64,000 bases of DNA from Actimicrobium sp047621665 (GCA_047621665.1 JBLHMB010000009.1:31553-95552), one strand, 5' to 3'. Shown: positions 43,001 through 51,441, counted from the first letter of the stretch. Notes: generated by a model not told the origin, from the sequence alone. Translations and numbers: made by a program.

Positions 43001-43965
43001 CGATCAACCTGACCAGCGGTTTGCCGGAGGCGCAAATCAGCCTGAAAGCCGATCATTTTCCGTTACTCAATCGCAGCGACCGTAAGCTGGTTCTGAGCGG
43101 CCGGAGCGACATCGGCTGGCGCGATCAGCGTGCCACGATTAGTGGCGCCTTCAAGGTAGATTCCGGTAGCGTCGATCTAGGGCGCGCCGATGCGCCGGAG
43201 TTGTCGAGCGATGTCGTGATACTCGGCAGCACGGCCAAAAGCGGGCAGCGGGTGGCGGCAACAATTGATGTGGGGATCGACCTTGGCACGGGCGTGGCAC
43301 TGAGCGGCCGTGGTCTTGATTCACTGCTCAACGGCAATTTGCGCCTGGTCAGCACCAGCGGCGAACCGTTGCGCGCACAAGGTACGCTCAACATCGATCG
43401 TGGTACCTACAGTGCCTATGGACGCAAGCTGGCGATCGAACAGGGTGTGCTGCGGTTCAATGGTCCGCTGAACAATCCTTCGCTCGATATTTTGGCGATG
43501 CGGCGCGGTGCTGAAGTCGAGGCCGGCGTGGCTGTGCGCGGAACGGTGCTGGTGCCGCGTGTCACGCTGGTGTCCGAGCCGACCGTGCCGGATGCCGAGA
43601 AACTGTCGTGGCTGGTACTCGGACGCCCGCTGGCCAGTGCCGGTAGCGGGGATACCGGGGCGCTGCAAGCCGCTGCGGCGTCGCTGTTGTCGCAGGGGGC
43701 TGCGGCAGGAGTGGAGTCACAATTGGCATCGTCGTTCGGGCTGGAAAATTTTAGTGTCGGCAAGAGTAACGATGGATTGCAGCAGCGTATCGTTACCGTC
43801 GGCAAGCAAATTTCGGCGCGTCTGTACGTCAGCTATGAACAGGGGCTGGAAAACACCAGTAGCGTGCTGCATTTTAAGTACACGCTCACTCCGAAGCTGA
43901 CATTGGAAGCCGAAGCGGGAGCGCGGAGTGCCTTGTCCTTATTCTATAACCTGGTGTTTGACTGA
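40018..43965 (+). CDS. tamB: Translocation and assembly module inner membrane protein TamB
   Basis: TamB is a very long AsmA-like, beta-rich periplasmic protein anchored in the inner membrane. The 1,315-residue product has one N-terminal TM helix (about 22-44), long repetitive beta structure with motifs such as LRLDWRPGALFNGRLHI, and a C-terminal DUF490 domain ending ARSALSLFYNLVFD. It forms a bridge to TamA and may carry phospholipids. The ATG at 40018 lies inside the end of tamA. Confidence 0.94.
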   Translation: MASEPVVKPAVTPTSTHRRMLAAFAALLLLVTVLLAGLLATETGARLVLTRLLPVPGLQIDGVQGRLLGPLRLAHLRFDDASQVVLLDDLRLDWRPGALFNGRLHITTLRLARLQVTSKLDQPAKPLIMPARIALPFDLQVDQVRVDGGELRKGAVSLVTLGSFGFKLDFDGARYLLQLDNLLARSGAGSSAVSGNFSGRASLSAVSPYALEASVSSGAQTQLQQQTIGASGEIKLTGSLAELVAVIDLTINEARVTGDAMLRPFAAQPLGRTRLSARALNLATLQPSLPVTALDVTLIAQDTGSGQLRLTNAGAGTIDAQRLPLQSLEIDFTQHDGRLDIGSIMAALGSQRQPGGRISGSGTFEQSALTLALVIDALDAQRLDKRLNATTLDGRVGLLAADGKQSLTLDLNQAVGRKKLTLSAQATLADAALTLERAVLQLAKGRLDASGKLALDGSQAFVFDGKLAGLRLQDLGTFANVPALELTGEFAMAGALSPQPTADARFRLADSRIAGQPLRGGGEVSLRAESLRVSNLLLVAGDNRLSVQGELAQAQSTLAFKLEAPNLAQLGPAFGGAMTASGTVRGNLRKPAVTADWKASNVRLPGALQIASLQGRADVRIDPQQAFSLDHAVVEAEARGLKNAAQQLDSLTARFDFSTRQQAPLAITIAGNGLRASGIVAEQFALTVSGTTAQHLLTASINEPSQRWRVGATGGLASLGPDTRWQGRIDSLDGSGKFSLKLLAPAPLSVSRQRLALDDFRLQTDNTTLTVEQFLSDNKGISTRGRFARLDVTALLKALQQTPPVTTDLKLGGSWNLQMADALSGRLQIQREQGDLTVLGSKPVALGLTRLEAVLDAVDGRLDAKVTIEGKQLGRIAVSGNTTTGRGDTRFTLPPDAALNASVKLTIPALNWVGPLAMAGLVTEGQLQSAITVSGSLAQPRFGGNIAASELRVLLAEQGIDLRKGVLDSTFEGERLLVRTLHFESGSGTLDASGPINLTSGLPEAQISLKADHFPLLNRSDRKLVLSGRSDIGWRDQRATISGAFKVDSGSVDLGRADAPELSSDVVILGSTAKSGQRVAATIDVGIDLGTGVALSGRGLDSLLNGNLRLVSTSGEPLRAQGTLNIDRGTYSAYGRKLAIEQGVLRFNGPLNNPSLDILAMRRGAEVEAGVAVRGTVLVPRVTLVSEPTVPDAEKLSWLVLGRPLASAGSGDTGALQAAAASLLSQGAAAGVESQLASSFGLENFSVGKSNDGLQQRIVTVGKQISARLYVSYEQGLENTSSVLHFKYTLTPKLTLEAEAGARSALSLFYNLVFD

Positions 43966-43974
43966 CCGGATGCG

Positions 43975-45123
43975 TCAGGTGCTGGCACGATAAGGCGGCA
44001 ACTCGTGCACGACGATGCCGACATCATCTGGCACCTCAGTTAGCCAGTCGCCGGAGCCGATCGCTCGTAGGGCATCCTGATAGCCCTGTTCCCAGCGCCA
44101 GGTAACCGACCCTTTTGAAAAATTGATGTCCTTGGATGCCATGTGCCAGTCGCGCCCGGCATACGGCAAACGTACGATGTGCATTGTGGTGTCACATCCT
44201 AATGCCGCAAGTTGTCTGATCTCGTCGACTGTTTTCAGTTCATCAGGCAGCTTGCCATGTACTGCGTGCAGGGTGCGGCGCAGATTATGCAATTTCAGAT
44301 ATTCGGTGATGACCTGCTGTGAGCGTGATGCAAACATCACGTCTTTTTGACGGGTCTGGACCTGGTCCAGCGTAACCGGTTCCGGTCCATCAGCACTCCA
44401 CAAGTCCACCATGAAACATAGCGTGTTCATGCGCGGCTCGTCATCGAGTACGGTGTCAAGCGGCGTATTCGAATACAGGCCGCCATCCCAGTACAGGTCG
44501 CCATCAATTCGCACCGGCGCAAAGCCGGGTGGCAAAGCGCCGCTGGCCATAATGTGTTCGACGCCGAGGTGTTGCCGCGCGTTGTCGAAGCTGGTCAGCG
44601 CGCCGGTGGTGACCTTTAATGCATTGACGCTTAAACGCATCCGGTCTTTTGAATTGAGTAGATCGAAATCAACCAGTTCGGTCAGCGTTTTTTTCAATGC
44701 GCTGGTGTCATAAAAGCTCGCAAACTCGGGGTCGATCGCCATTCCGAGCGGGAATAGACTAAAGGGCCGTGGAGCAAAAAATCCCGGTACGCCGCGTGTC
44801 ATGGCATCCATGGTGGCGAACATTGTATTAAGACGGCGCGCTTCGTCGGTCACCAAGTTGAGGTCAAAGCCGTCGGCATGCGACACGCGGTCCCAGAATT
44901 CGCGCAAACGTGGCATGCGCATCGACTTGGTATTGCCAGCAATGAGGGCCGCGTTGATCGCGCCGATGGATGTTCCGACTACCCAGTCGGGTGTCAGGTC
45001 GTGTTCGTCGAGGGCTTGGTAGATGCCGGCCTGGTAGGCACCGAGTGCGCCTCCGCCTTGTAATACCAGCGCGATACGTTGTTTGCGTGGGTTCTTCAGT
45101 TTGGTGAGGGGAGTTGGTTTCAT
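43975..45123 (-). CDS. Patatin-like phospholipase
   Basis: This 382-residue cytoplasmic protein has the patatin fold: LVLQGGGALGAYQAGI (oxyanion hole), GTSIG (Ser52) and WDGGLYSN (Asp213), which form the Ser-Asp dyad. A C-terminal extension (about 290-380) matches the patatin-plus-DUF3734 type seen with polyhydroxyalkanoate or lipid metabolism. The ATG at 45123 is chosen over a TTG two codons upstream. It is convergent with tamB, 9 bases apart. Confidence 0.9.
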   Translation of the reverse strand: MKPTPLTKLKNPRKQRIALVLQGGGALGAYQAGIYQALDEHDLTPDWVVGTSIGAINAALIAGNTKSMRMPRLREFWDRVSHADGFDLNLVTDEARRLNTMFATMDAMTRGVPGFFAPRPFSLFPLGMAIDPEFASFYDTSALKKTLTELVDFDLLNSKDRMRLSVNALKVTTGALTSFDNARQHLGVEHIMASGALPPGFAPVRIDGDLYWDGGLYSNTPLDTVLDDEPRMNTLCFMVDLWSADGPEPVTLDQVQTRQKDVMFASRSQQVITEYLKLHNLRRTLHAVHGKLPDELKTVDEIRQLAALGCDTTMHIVRLPYAGRDWHMASKDINFSKGSVTWRWEQGYQDALRAIGSGDWLTEVPDDVGIVVHELPPYRAST

Positions 45124-45147
45124 GTGCAAACGGTATCACGAACGAAA

Positions 45148-46350
45148 TCAGAAAAAATGCGACCATTCCGACATCCAGTCAGGCAGTGCTGCCGCTTCCA
45201 TCGGTTTGGCAATGTAATAACCCTGGCCGTAGGTACAGCCCATTTTTTTCAACAGGTCCCATTCTTCGCGGGTTTCTATGCCAACTGCGACCGATAAACG
45301 GTCCAATTTTCTGGCCAGCGCCAGCGACGAACTCAGTACCAGCGCGAGCGCGCTGTTTTCTGCAGCTCCGGCAACAAAGGAGCGATCGATCTTGAGTTCA
45401 GAAAACGGGATGCGCAACAGTTGTTGTATGCTGGTGTTGCCGGTGCCGTAGTCATCGACCGACAGCTCGAAGCCTTTCATGCGCAGTCGCAGCATGTTTT
45501 CAAGGCAGGCCGGCGTTTCGCTGCGCAGTGCTGATTCGGTAATCTCGAAAATCACAAATGGCGTTTCGAGACGATGCGCAGCGACCTGCTCGGCAATCCG
45601 GTCGGCGATGCGCGGATCGAGCAACAAGGCCGAACCAAGATTGATCGAGACCGAGATAAGGAAGCCTGCGTCATGCCAGCCACGACATGCCGCGGCGGAC
45701 TGGTCAATCATGGTGCTGGTGAGTCGGTCGAGCTGTTGATGTCGTTCCAGTACGGGTATGAATTGAGCCGGCAGAACGATACCAAAACTCGGATGATGCC
45801 AGCGCGCAAATGCCTCTACACCACGGATTTGGCCACTGGTTAGTTCTACTTTGGGTTGAAACCACGGATGTATCTGGTTGTCATCGAGCGCCTGGACGAT
45901 TTCGTCGATGCTGAATAGTGGTGTGATCATTGTTGCGCAGTAATCATCAATGCGGCGCCGGGCGGTGTAGCTGCAAATTAATGCGCTGAGGGTTTCGTTG
46001 GTGACAGGCCTTTGCATGAAGCCAAGCAAGTTGATGCCATAGGCTTTGGACATGGTTTCGACTGAGAAAATCAGGGCAGGATCAACGACGCCGGACATGA
46101 TGATCGCCTTAGCGCTATCAAAGTCACCCATATGGCGGATCATTTCCATTCCGTCCATGCCAGGCATTTGCAGGTCAATGAAACCGATATCGATGGATTG
46201 CGATTGGTCTTGTAATACTGCCAGGGCGGATGCGCCATCTGGTGAATCGATGACGTTACGGGCACCCAGATTATCTAGCACGAGACCTAGTTGATGACGC
46301 TGCAATGCATCCTCTTGTACGACGAGAAAATTCATGTCCGCGATGTTCAT
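45148..46350 (-). CDS. Receiver-EAL response regulator with altered catalytic motifs
   Basis: The 400-residue product has a receiver (about 6-125, Asp59 in IGFIDLQMPGMDG) and an EAL domain (about 145-395), an arrangement like RocR/VieA. The EAL motif is VEAFARW (EAF instead of EAL, 178-180), and AEGVET has become AVGIET (354-359), losing the glutamate expected as catalytic base. DDYGTG and the Lys in ELKIDRSF are kept. It may bind but not hydrolyse cyclic di-GMP. AAGAGAG precedes the ATG. Confidence 0.88.
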   Translation of the reverse strand: MNIADMNFLVVQEDALQRHQLGLVLDNLGARNVIDSPDGASALAVLQDQSQSIDIGFIDLQMPGMDGMEMIRHMGDFDSAKAIIMSGVVDPALIFSVETMSKAYGINLLGFMQRPVTNETLSALICSYTARRRIDDYCATMITPLFSIDEIVQALDDNQIHPWFQPKVELTSGQIRGVEAFARWHHPSFGIVLPAQFIPVLERHQQLDRLTSTMIDQSAAACRGWHDAGFLISVSINLGSALLLDPRIADRIAEQVAAHRLETPFVIFEITESALRSETPACLENMLRLRMKGFELSVDDYGTGNTSIQQLLRIPFSELKIDRSFVAGAAENSALALVLSSSLALARKLDRLSVAVGIETREEWDLLKKMGCTYGQGYYIAKPMEAAALPDWMSEWSHFF

Positions 46351-46595
46351 AACTCTCTTTGCAGAAATTTGTAGGGCGATCTGTTCATTAGAAGGGAATT
46401 CTTGTAATCAACATTATACGATTGCTATTTACTAAAAGTAACTTTTTAAGAATAAGAAAAAAGATATTGAGAATGTACTTAATATTAAATATTGTGTGTT
46501 GATTAATAACTCTTGGAACTTTCATTCCGATTAGATCGACTTAAAGGGTAAGCAGAATAAAAAAATTTCCCAATGCGCAACAATACGGAGAAAAA

Positions 46596-46802
46596 ATGAC
46601 AACCAAATTACTCAACTCGTCGGATGTAATCGACATCATGGTCTCGGTGGTCCATGCACAGATTGACACCGAACCCTGCCGCGCGCGCTATCGTGAAGCG
46701 CTCAACAGTCTGGTACGACTGGCCCGCGCCGAGCAAATGCTGGAACTTCAACGTGACTTTAATAAGCTAACTCAATTTTGTGACACCCGCTCTCATTACT
46801 AA
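46596..46802 (+). CDS. Small protein of unknown function (68 residues)
   Basis: The product is soluble and helical (VIDIMVSVVHAQIDTEPCRARYREALNSL). GGAG lies 8 bases before the ATG, and a strong terminator follows the stop by 8 bases. It is therefore likely a real monocistronic gene. An AT-rich divergent promoter region (about 46351-46595) separates it from the receiver-EAL gene. No family recognised. Confidence 0.7.
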   Translation: MTTKLLNSSDVIDIMVSVVHAQIDTEPCRARYREALNSLVRLARAEQMLELQRDFNKLTQFCDTRSHY

Positions 46803-46810
46803 GCGCCAAC

Positions 46811-46846
46811 CCGTGATTGCCTCGCAGGTGGATAATCACGGTTTTC
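46811..46846 (+). terminator. Rho-independent terminator after the 68-residue gene
   Basis: CCGTGATT, a 15-base loop, AATCACGG form a perfect 8-bp stem, followed by TTTTCTT. It lies between the small protein gene and the DUF1289 gene. Confidence 0.85.
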
Positions 46847-46865
46847 TTAACAATGACGCTACCCG

Positions 46866-47054
46866 ATGATGCAATTGCCAGTCCGTCCCGATACGCCTTG
46901 CGTGGCTGTTTGCTCGACTACCTTCGATGATGTCTGCCGTGGCTGCGGTCGCACCGTCGCGGAAGTCGCTCAATGGGTTTTCTTGAGTGACTCTGACAAA
47001 GATCGCGTCTGGGAGCGACTCAATGCCGAGGGCTACCCCCGACGTGCCGGATAA
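46866..47054 (+). CDS. DUF1289 family protein (Cys-rich, probable metal binding)
   Basis: This 62-residue protein has four cysteines in the pattern CVAVCSTTFDDVCRGCGRT followed by VAEVAQWVFLSDSDKDRVWERL, the full DUF1289 consensus. The cysteines could hold a metal or Fe-S cluster. The role is unknown. It is convergent with galE, 5 bases apart. Confidence 0.88.
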   Translation: MMQLPVRPDTPCVAVCSTTFDDVCRGCGRTVAEVAQWVFLSDSDKDRVWERLNAEGYPRRAG

Positions 47055-47059
47055 TCTCC

Positions 47060-48085
47060 TTAAGTAGTAAATCCTTGCGGATTATTACTCTGCCAGCGCC
47101 AGTGATCGGCGCACATCTCGCCGATTCCCCGCTGAGCTTTCCAGCCAAGCAGATCCAGCGCCTTGCTGGCGTCAGCAAAACATTTGGCGATATCGCCAGG
47201 GCGCCGCGCGGCGATTTGATACGGAATCTTCCGGGCGCTGGCGAGTTCGAAGGCTTTCACAACCTCCAGTACGCTATATCCATCGCCGGTGCCGAGATTG
47301 ACCGTGAAGCCTTTATTGCTATCAAATAGTTCTCTAAGTGCAGCAACATGCCCGATTGCGAGGTCGACCACGTGGATGTAGTCTCTCATGCCCGTTCCGT
47401 CGACCGTCGGATAATCGTTTCCGTAGACCGATAATTGTTTTAGCCGACCGACAGCGACCTGAGCCACATAAGGCATCAGATTGTTCGGTATGCCGCGGGG
47501 ATCCTCACCGATTAATCCACTTTCATGGGCACCGACCGGGTTGAAGTAGCGTAATACGCCGATGGCCCAAGCTGCATCGGATTGCGCCAGATCTCCCAGT
47601 AATTGTTCGACCATCAGCTTTGATCGGCCATAGGGATTGGTGGTCGACAGATTTGCATCTTCTCGAATCGGTACGCTTTCCGGATCACCATAGACCGTCG
47701 CTGAAGAACTGAAAACGACGTGGTGCACACTGGCGCGCTGCATTTCTTCCAGCAGGATGACGGTTCCACCTACGTTGTTATCGTAGTACATCAATGGTTT
47801 GGCAACGGATTCGCCGACCGCTTTTAACCCCGCAAAATGGATCACTGCATCGATTCTGCTGTGGCTGAAAATAGTACGCAGCACGGTGCGGTCGCGCACG
47901 TCTCCCTCCCTGAAATCCACGGGGCGACCAGCGATCCGGCGGACCCGCTCGAGCGACAACGGCGAGCTATTGCACAGGTTGTCGAGTGCGATGACGTCGT
48001 AGCCTGCCGTGAGTAATTCGACACAGGTATGAGAGCCGATGAAGCCGGCGGCACCGGTGACCAGAATGGTTTTTTTACTTGTCAT
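47060..48085 (-). CDS. galE: UDP-glucose 4-epimerase
   Basis: GalE interconverts UDP-glucose and UDP-galactose with bound NAD. The 341-residue protein has the Rossmann motif VTGAAGFIGSHTC, the SSSATVYG segment, and the catalytic Tyr-x3-Lys in NPYGRSKLMVE; LRYFNPVGAHESG is typical of the family. It may supply sugar nucleotide for surface glycans or the glycolipid glycosyltransferase at 17-18 kb. It diverges from ppx. Confidence 0.95.
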   Translation of the reverse strand: MTSKKTILVTGAAGFIGSHTCVELLTAGYDVIALDNLCNSSPLSLERVRRIAGRPVDFREGDVRDRTVLRTIFSHSRIDAVIHFAGLKAVGESVAKPLMYYDNNVGGTVILLEEMQRASVHHVVFSSSATVYGDPESVPIREDANLSTTNPYGRSKLMVEQLLGDLAQSDAAWAIGVLRYFNPVGAHESGLIGEDPRGIPNNLMPYVAQVAVGRLKQLSVYGNDYPTVDGTGMRDYIHVVDLAIGHVAALRELFDSNKGFTVNLGTGDGYSVLEVVKAFELASARKIPYQIAARRPGDIAKCFADASKALDLLGWKAQRGIGEMCADHWRWQSNNPQGFTT

Positions 48086-48179
48086 TGAAGGCTGTCGTAA
48101 AAGAAATCAATGGCCGGATCGCGGCCATGCACTTTGATGTTCAAATTGCATTGTACTTGACCGGTTCATCGTCATTGAG

Positions 48180-48201
48180 CAGTCACATCGCTGTCATATC
48201 T
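48180..48201 (+). promoter_or_regulatory. Candidate Pho box upstream of ppx
   Basis: CAGTCACATCG followed by CTGTCATATCT matches two 11-base PhoB units (consensus CTGTCAT plus four A/T-rich bases). The second unit is perfect at its seven core positions and the first matches five. It lies 115 bases before the ppx start in the galE-ppx gap. Regulation by PhoB is inferred. Confidence 0.5.
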
Positions 48202-48315
48202 TTTGCAAACACTTCGCGGTATGAAATTTAATTGGCAATATCGTTTATATCAATTCGCAATAACGTACACTCATCGCGGGTTAATTGTGTCGTAATCACA
48301 GAAAAGAGAGATGGC

Positions 48316-49773
48316 ATGTTCGCTGCAGTAGATTTAGGATCGAATAGCTTTCGTCTGCATATCGGGCGTTATGAAGAGGGTGCCATTCGTATCGTCAAGA
48401 CAGCCCGTGAGCCGATTCGGTTAGGAGCAGGGCTGGACAGCGAAGGTAATCTTACCGAGGCGGCAATGCAGTCGGCGATTGCCTGTCTGGTGCGTTTTGC
48501 CGATGTATTAAGTGCCTATCCATTAACTGCAGTGCGGGTGGTGGCGACCAATACCATGCGCATTGCAAATAACGCGGCGCAATTCCTGCCACTGGCTGAA
48601 AAAGCGATCCGGCATCCGATCGAGATCATTTCAGGCGAAGAAGAAGGGCGGCTAATATATTTAGGTGTAGCCAGCACACTGGATATTGAGCATGAGCGCC
48701 GTCTGGTCATTGACATCGGTGGTGGTTCGACCGAACTGGTGCTGGGGTTTGGCCCGGAGATCGAACGCGTCGAGTCATTTGGTATCGGAACCGTGAAGCA
48801 AAGCGCGACATTTTTTTCTGACGGAGCCATCACGAGCGCGGCTTACGAAAAAGCCATTCTTTCAGCGCGGTCGGTGTTCGAGGATGCCGCTCCCCCGTAC
48901 CATCCGCGTTTCTGGAATGTCGCCTATGGTTCTTCAGGCACGATACGTGTAATTGCCGAGGTGATCGCCCGAAATGGGTTGGGCGATGGTCGTTTGTCGG
49001 TTTCCGGCCTGGATGCCCTAATGCATCGTTTTATCGATGCCGGTCAAATTAATAAAATTGATTTGACAGGCATGAAGCCGGAGCGGGCTGCGGTGATGGT
49101 CGGCGGACTAGCCATCCTGATCGGATTGATGCAGGAGTTGGGTATCAGCGCGCTAGCACCGATCGAAGCAGGACTGCGGATGGGAGTGCTGTGGGAATTG
49201 CAGTTGCGTGCAACCAAGCGGGACAGACGGGAGCAATCGGTACGCGGTTTCTTGCAGCGTTTCCGGGCCGATGAGAGACGCGCTAGTCAGGTCGCTGTTT
49301 CTGCCAGTGCGATTTATACCCAACTCAAGCCGGCGTCTGATACGTGCACAAAGTTGTTGCGCTGGAGCGCGCTGTTGCACGAAGTGGGGATTGCGATTTC
49401 TCAGAGCGGCTATCACAAACATGCCGCGTACATGATTGAGCACGGTGATTTACCCGGGTTCACGACGCGCGAGCAGCGCACGATGAGCGTCCTGATACTG
49501 GGGCAAAAGGGCAATTTAAGGAAGCTCAGCGATGCGCTGTCTGATCCCGATTTTGCCAAGGCCGTATTGGCGATGCGACTCGCAGTGTTGTTGATGCATG
49601 CACGCATTGACGTGGATTTGGGCCAACTTCGTCCTCGCATGAAGGGGAAGGTCGAGATCGAAATTCGGCATGACCTGATTGTTCTTCATCCGACTCTTGC
49701 CTACTGGATGGACAAAGAGCGCGAATGCTGGCTTGAAGTCGGAGTCGATTTTCTGGTTCGCTACATTGGCTAG
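48316..49773 (+). CDS. ppx: Exopolyphosphatase / guanosine pentaphosphate phosphohydrolase
   Basis: Ppx releases phosphate from the ends of polyphosphate. The 485-residue protein starts FAAVDLGSNSFRLHIGR (ATPase-like phosphate 1 motif), then has ATNTMRIANN, SGEEEGRLIYLG and VIDIGGGSTEL. A C-terminal HD-like domain (around LLRWSALLHEVGIAISQ) is degenerate. The ATG at 48316 follows AGAGAG; longer open codons lack a ribosome site. A Pho-box-like sequence is upstream. Confidence 0.94.
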   Translation: MFAAVDLGSNSFRLHIGRYEEGAIRIVKTAREPIRLGAGLDSEGNLTEAAMQSAIACLVRFADVLSAYPLTAVRVVATNTMRIANNAAQFLPLAEKAIRHPIEIISGEEEGRLIYLGVASTLDIEHERRLVIDIGGGSTELVLGFGPEIERVESFGIGTVKQSATFFSDGAITSAAYEKAILSARSVFEDAAPPYHPRFWNVAYGSSGTIRVIAEVIARNGLGDGRLSVSGLDALMHRFIDAGQINKIDLTGMKPERAAVMVGGLAILIGLMQELGISALAPIEAGLRMGVLWELQLRATKRDRREQSVRGFLQRFRADERRASQVAVSASAIYTQLKPASDTCTKLLRWSALLHEVGIAISQSGYHKHAAYMIEHGDLPGFTTREQRTMSVLILGQKGNLRKLSDALSDPDFAKAVLAMRLAVLLMHARIDVDLGQLRPRMKGKVEIEIRHDLIVLHPTLAYWMDKERECWLEVGVDFLVRYIG

Positions 49774-49842
49774 CTTCTTTGTTGCAAGGTAATAATAATC
49801 AGTTTATATTGTTTATACGATTATTAAAAAAACGAGGAAAAT

Positions 49843-50379
49843 ATGACAACCGACTCGACGTTAAAGACCTCAGTAAAAAAGCCGGTAGCAAAAGCTGTTG
49901 CTACGACCAAGCGGGCTGTTACCGCCTCGGTAAAGCCGACAGTCACTTCCACTGCAAAACTTGCCGTTGCAGCTAAAGCTGTCACGGTAAGGAGTGGTCG
50001 CGCAAAGTCCGCCGTTGCCGCACCCGCCGCGCGTGCAAAGTTACCTGCCAAGCCGCCTGTTAAGCAGCCCGCGCAAGCTAAAGCTAATCCGTCGATTGCG
50101 TTCCCAAAGAGTCCGCCTGCGCCTGCCGTTACTTCAGAAGTAAAGGAAAAAGTCAAAAAAGCAAAACTGATACGGGACAGTTTTACGATGCCGGAGATGG
50201 AATATGCAGTGCTGGGAGAGGTTAAAAAGAATTGTTTGAAAGCTGGCTTCGAAGTGAAAAAAAGTGAACTTTTACGTATTGGTGTTGTGTTGATACGGGA
50301 TCTGGATCTGGCCGCATTAAAAAGCGCTGTTGGTGCGCTGTCACCTTTGAAGGCAGGGCGTCCAAGAAAAGAAAAGTAA
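49843..50379 (+). CDS. Histone H1-like Lys/Ala/Pro-rich protein with conserved C-terminal domain
   Basis: The first 110 of 178 residues are a repetitive Lys-Ala-Pro-Thr-Val tail like that of histone H1 and bacterial H1-like proteins. Residues 111-178 (LIRDSFTMPEMEYAVLGEVK, then KKSELLRIGVVLI and GRPRKEK) form a compact helical domain seen in other betaproteobacteria. It should bind DNA or RNA non-specifically and could organise the nucleoid. GAGGA precedes the ATG. It lies between ppx and the OlsB-like gene. Function is inferred from composition. Confidence 0.75.
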   Translation: MTTDSTLKTSVKKPVAKAVATTKRAVTASVKPTVTSTAKLAVAAKAVTVRSGRAKSAVAAPAARAKLPAKPPVKQPAQAKANPSIAFPKSPPAPAVTSEVKEKVKKAKLIRDSFTMPEMEYAVLGEVKKNCLKAGFEVKKSELLRIGVVLIRDLDLAALKSAVGALSPLKAGRPRKEK

Positions 50380-50406
50380 GCGTTGCAGCGCCTCTGGATT
50401 GTTGTC

Positions 50407-50439
50407 ATGTCATGAAACTGACATTTCTTTGTCATTTGG
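50407..50439 (+). promoter_or_regulatory. Candidate three-unit Pho box upstream of the OlsB-like gene
   Basis: Three 11-base units follow each other: ATGTCAT-GAAA, CTGACAT-TTCT, TTGTCAT-TTGG. Each matches six of seven bases of CTGTCAT at exact 11-base spacing. It lies 51 bases before the ATG. PhoB binds such direct repeats. No clear -10 element is visible at the expected distance. Regulation is inferred. Confidence 0.6.
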
Positions 50440-50490
50440 TCGAAGTAATCGGCAGTTAGGCTTTGGTCGTGTTAATGACTAGGGTAAAAA

Positions 50491-51258
50491 ATGCGATTTC
50501 TTACGACTATAGCAACTAGCGGCACGCCTGATCCTGCAACCCTATGCCTGAGTGTCGCAAGTACTGAGGAAGAGGTGCGTGAAGTTCAGCGCCTGCGCTA
50601 CAAGGTCTTCATAGAGGGCATGGGTTTGTCGGTTCTTGAAAATCGGGATGGATTAGACCGTGATGAATTCGATCTTTGCTGTGATCATCTGATTGTACGT
50701 GACACGCGTTCGCTCAAAGTAGTTGGTACCTATCGAGCAATGAGTCCGCAGGCCGCGCGCAAAATGGGTCAGTATTATTCCGAAAAAGAATTCGATCTGA
50801 GTCGATTGGACAACCTTCGGTCGCGCATTGCTGAGGCTGGACGCGCTTGTATTCATCCGGATTATCGTAGTGGTGGTGTGATTATGTTGTTGTGGGCGGG
50901 GCTTGCTGCGTTCATGAAAAAAGAGCAGTGCGAGTATCTTATTGGATGCGCAAGTATCAGTCTTAGCGACGGCGGTCACAATGCCGCAGCGCTCTATCGG
51001 GGATTGAGTGAAAATAATATCGCGCCTTTGGAATATCGAGTGACACCTCATTTGCCATTTCCAATTGATGGTCGCGAGCCGATTGATACGCCACAGACCC
51101 CTCCGCTGTTGAAGGGATATCTACGCAGCGGTGCATGGGTTTGCGGAGAGCCAGCATGGGATCCGGACTTCCATAGCGCAGATTTATTTATGCTGTTGCC
51201 ACTTGTCAAGCTCGACAGCCGCTATGCGCGACATTATCTCGGTGCTAAATCTGCATGA
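50491..51258 (+). CDS. OlsB-like N-acyltransferase (GNAT fold)
   Basis: This 255-residue protein fits the ornithine-acyl-ACP N-acyltransferase group (hemolysin-like GNAT): REVQRLRYKVFIEGMGL near the N-terminus, CDHLIVRD, then RIAEAGRACIHPDYRSGGVIMLLWAGLA and YLIGCASISLSDGG. OlsB makes lyso-ornithine lipid, a phosphorus-free membrane lipid. AGGG precedes the ATG. The Pho-box-like sequence upstream supports a phosphate-starvation role. An OlsA acyltransferase is not seen in the window. Other N-acyl amino acid synthases are possible. Confidence 0.78.
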   Translation: MRFLTTIATSGTPDPATLCLSVASTEEEVREVQRLRYKVFIEGMGLSVLENRDGLDRDEFDLCCDHLIVRDTRSLKVVGTYRAMSPQAARKMGQYYSEKEFDLSRLDNLRSRIAEAGRACIHPDYRSGGVIMLLWAGLAAFMKKEQCEYLIGCASISLSDGGHNAAALYRGLSENNIAPLEYRVTPHLPFPIDGREPIDTPQTPPLLKGYLRSGAWVCGEPAWDPDFHSADLFMLLPLVKLDSRYARHYLGAKSA

Positions 51259-51314
51259 TTGGCATGACGATATCTTTGATGATGATTGCTGGCTGAATTG
51301 AGATCCTGGCACGA

Positions 51315-51355
51315 GATTGTTCATTGAAATTCCCTGCTCCCGGGATTGAACAATC
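51315..51355. other. Long imperfect hairpin after the OlsB-like gene
   Basis: GATTGTTCA (51315-51323) and TGAACAATC (51347-51355) pair perfectly over 9 bases. An inner TCCC/GGGA stem sits at 51331-51334 and 51342-51345. No T-run follows. It may end or protect the upstream transcript. Confidence 0.5.
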
Positions 51356-51441
51356 AGTAGCGTCGGGCAGCCGGAGAAAGCTGTGACGGTACGTTGGAGA
51401 GACTGCCATCCTGCTTTCCGATTTGGGCGTTTGTTACATGT

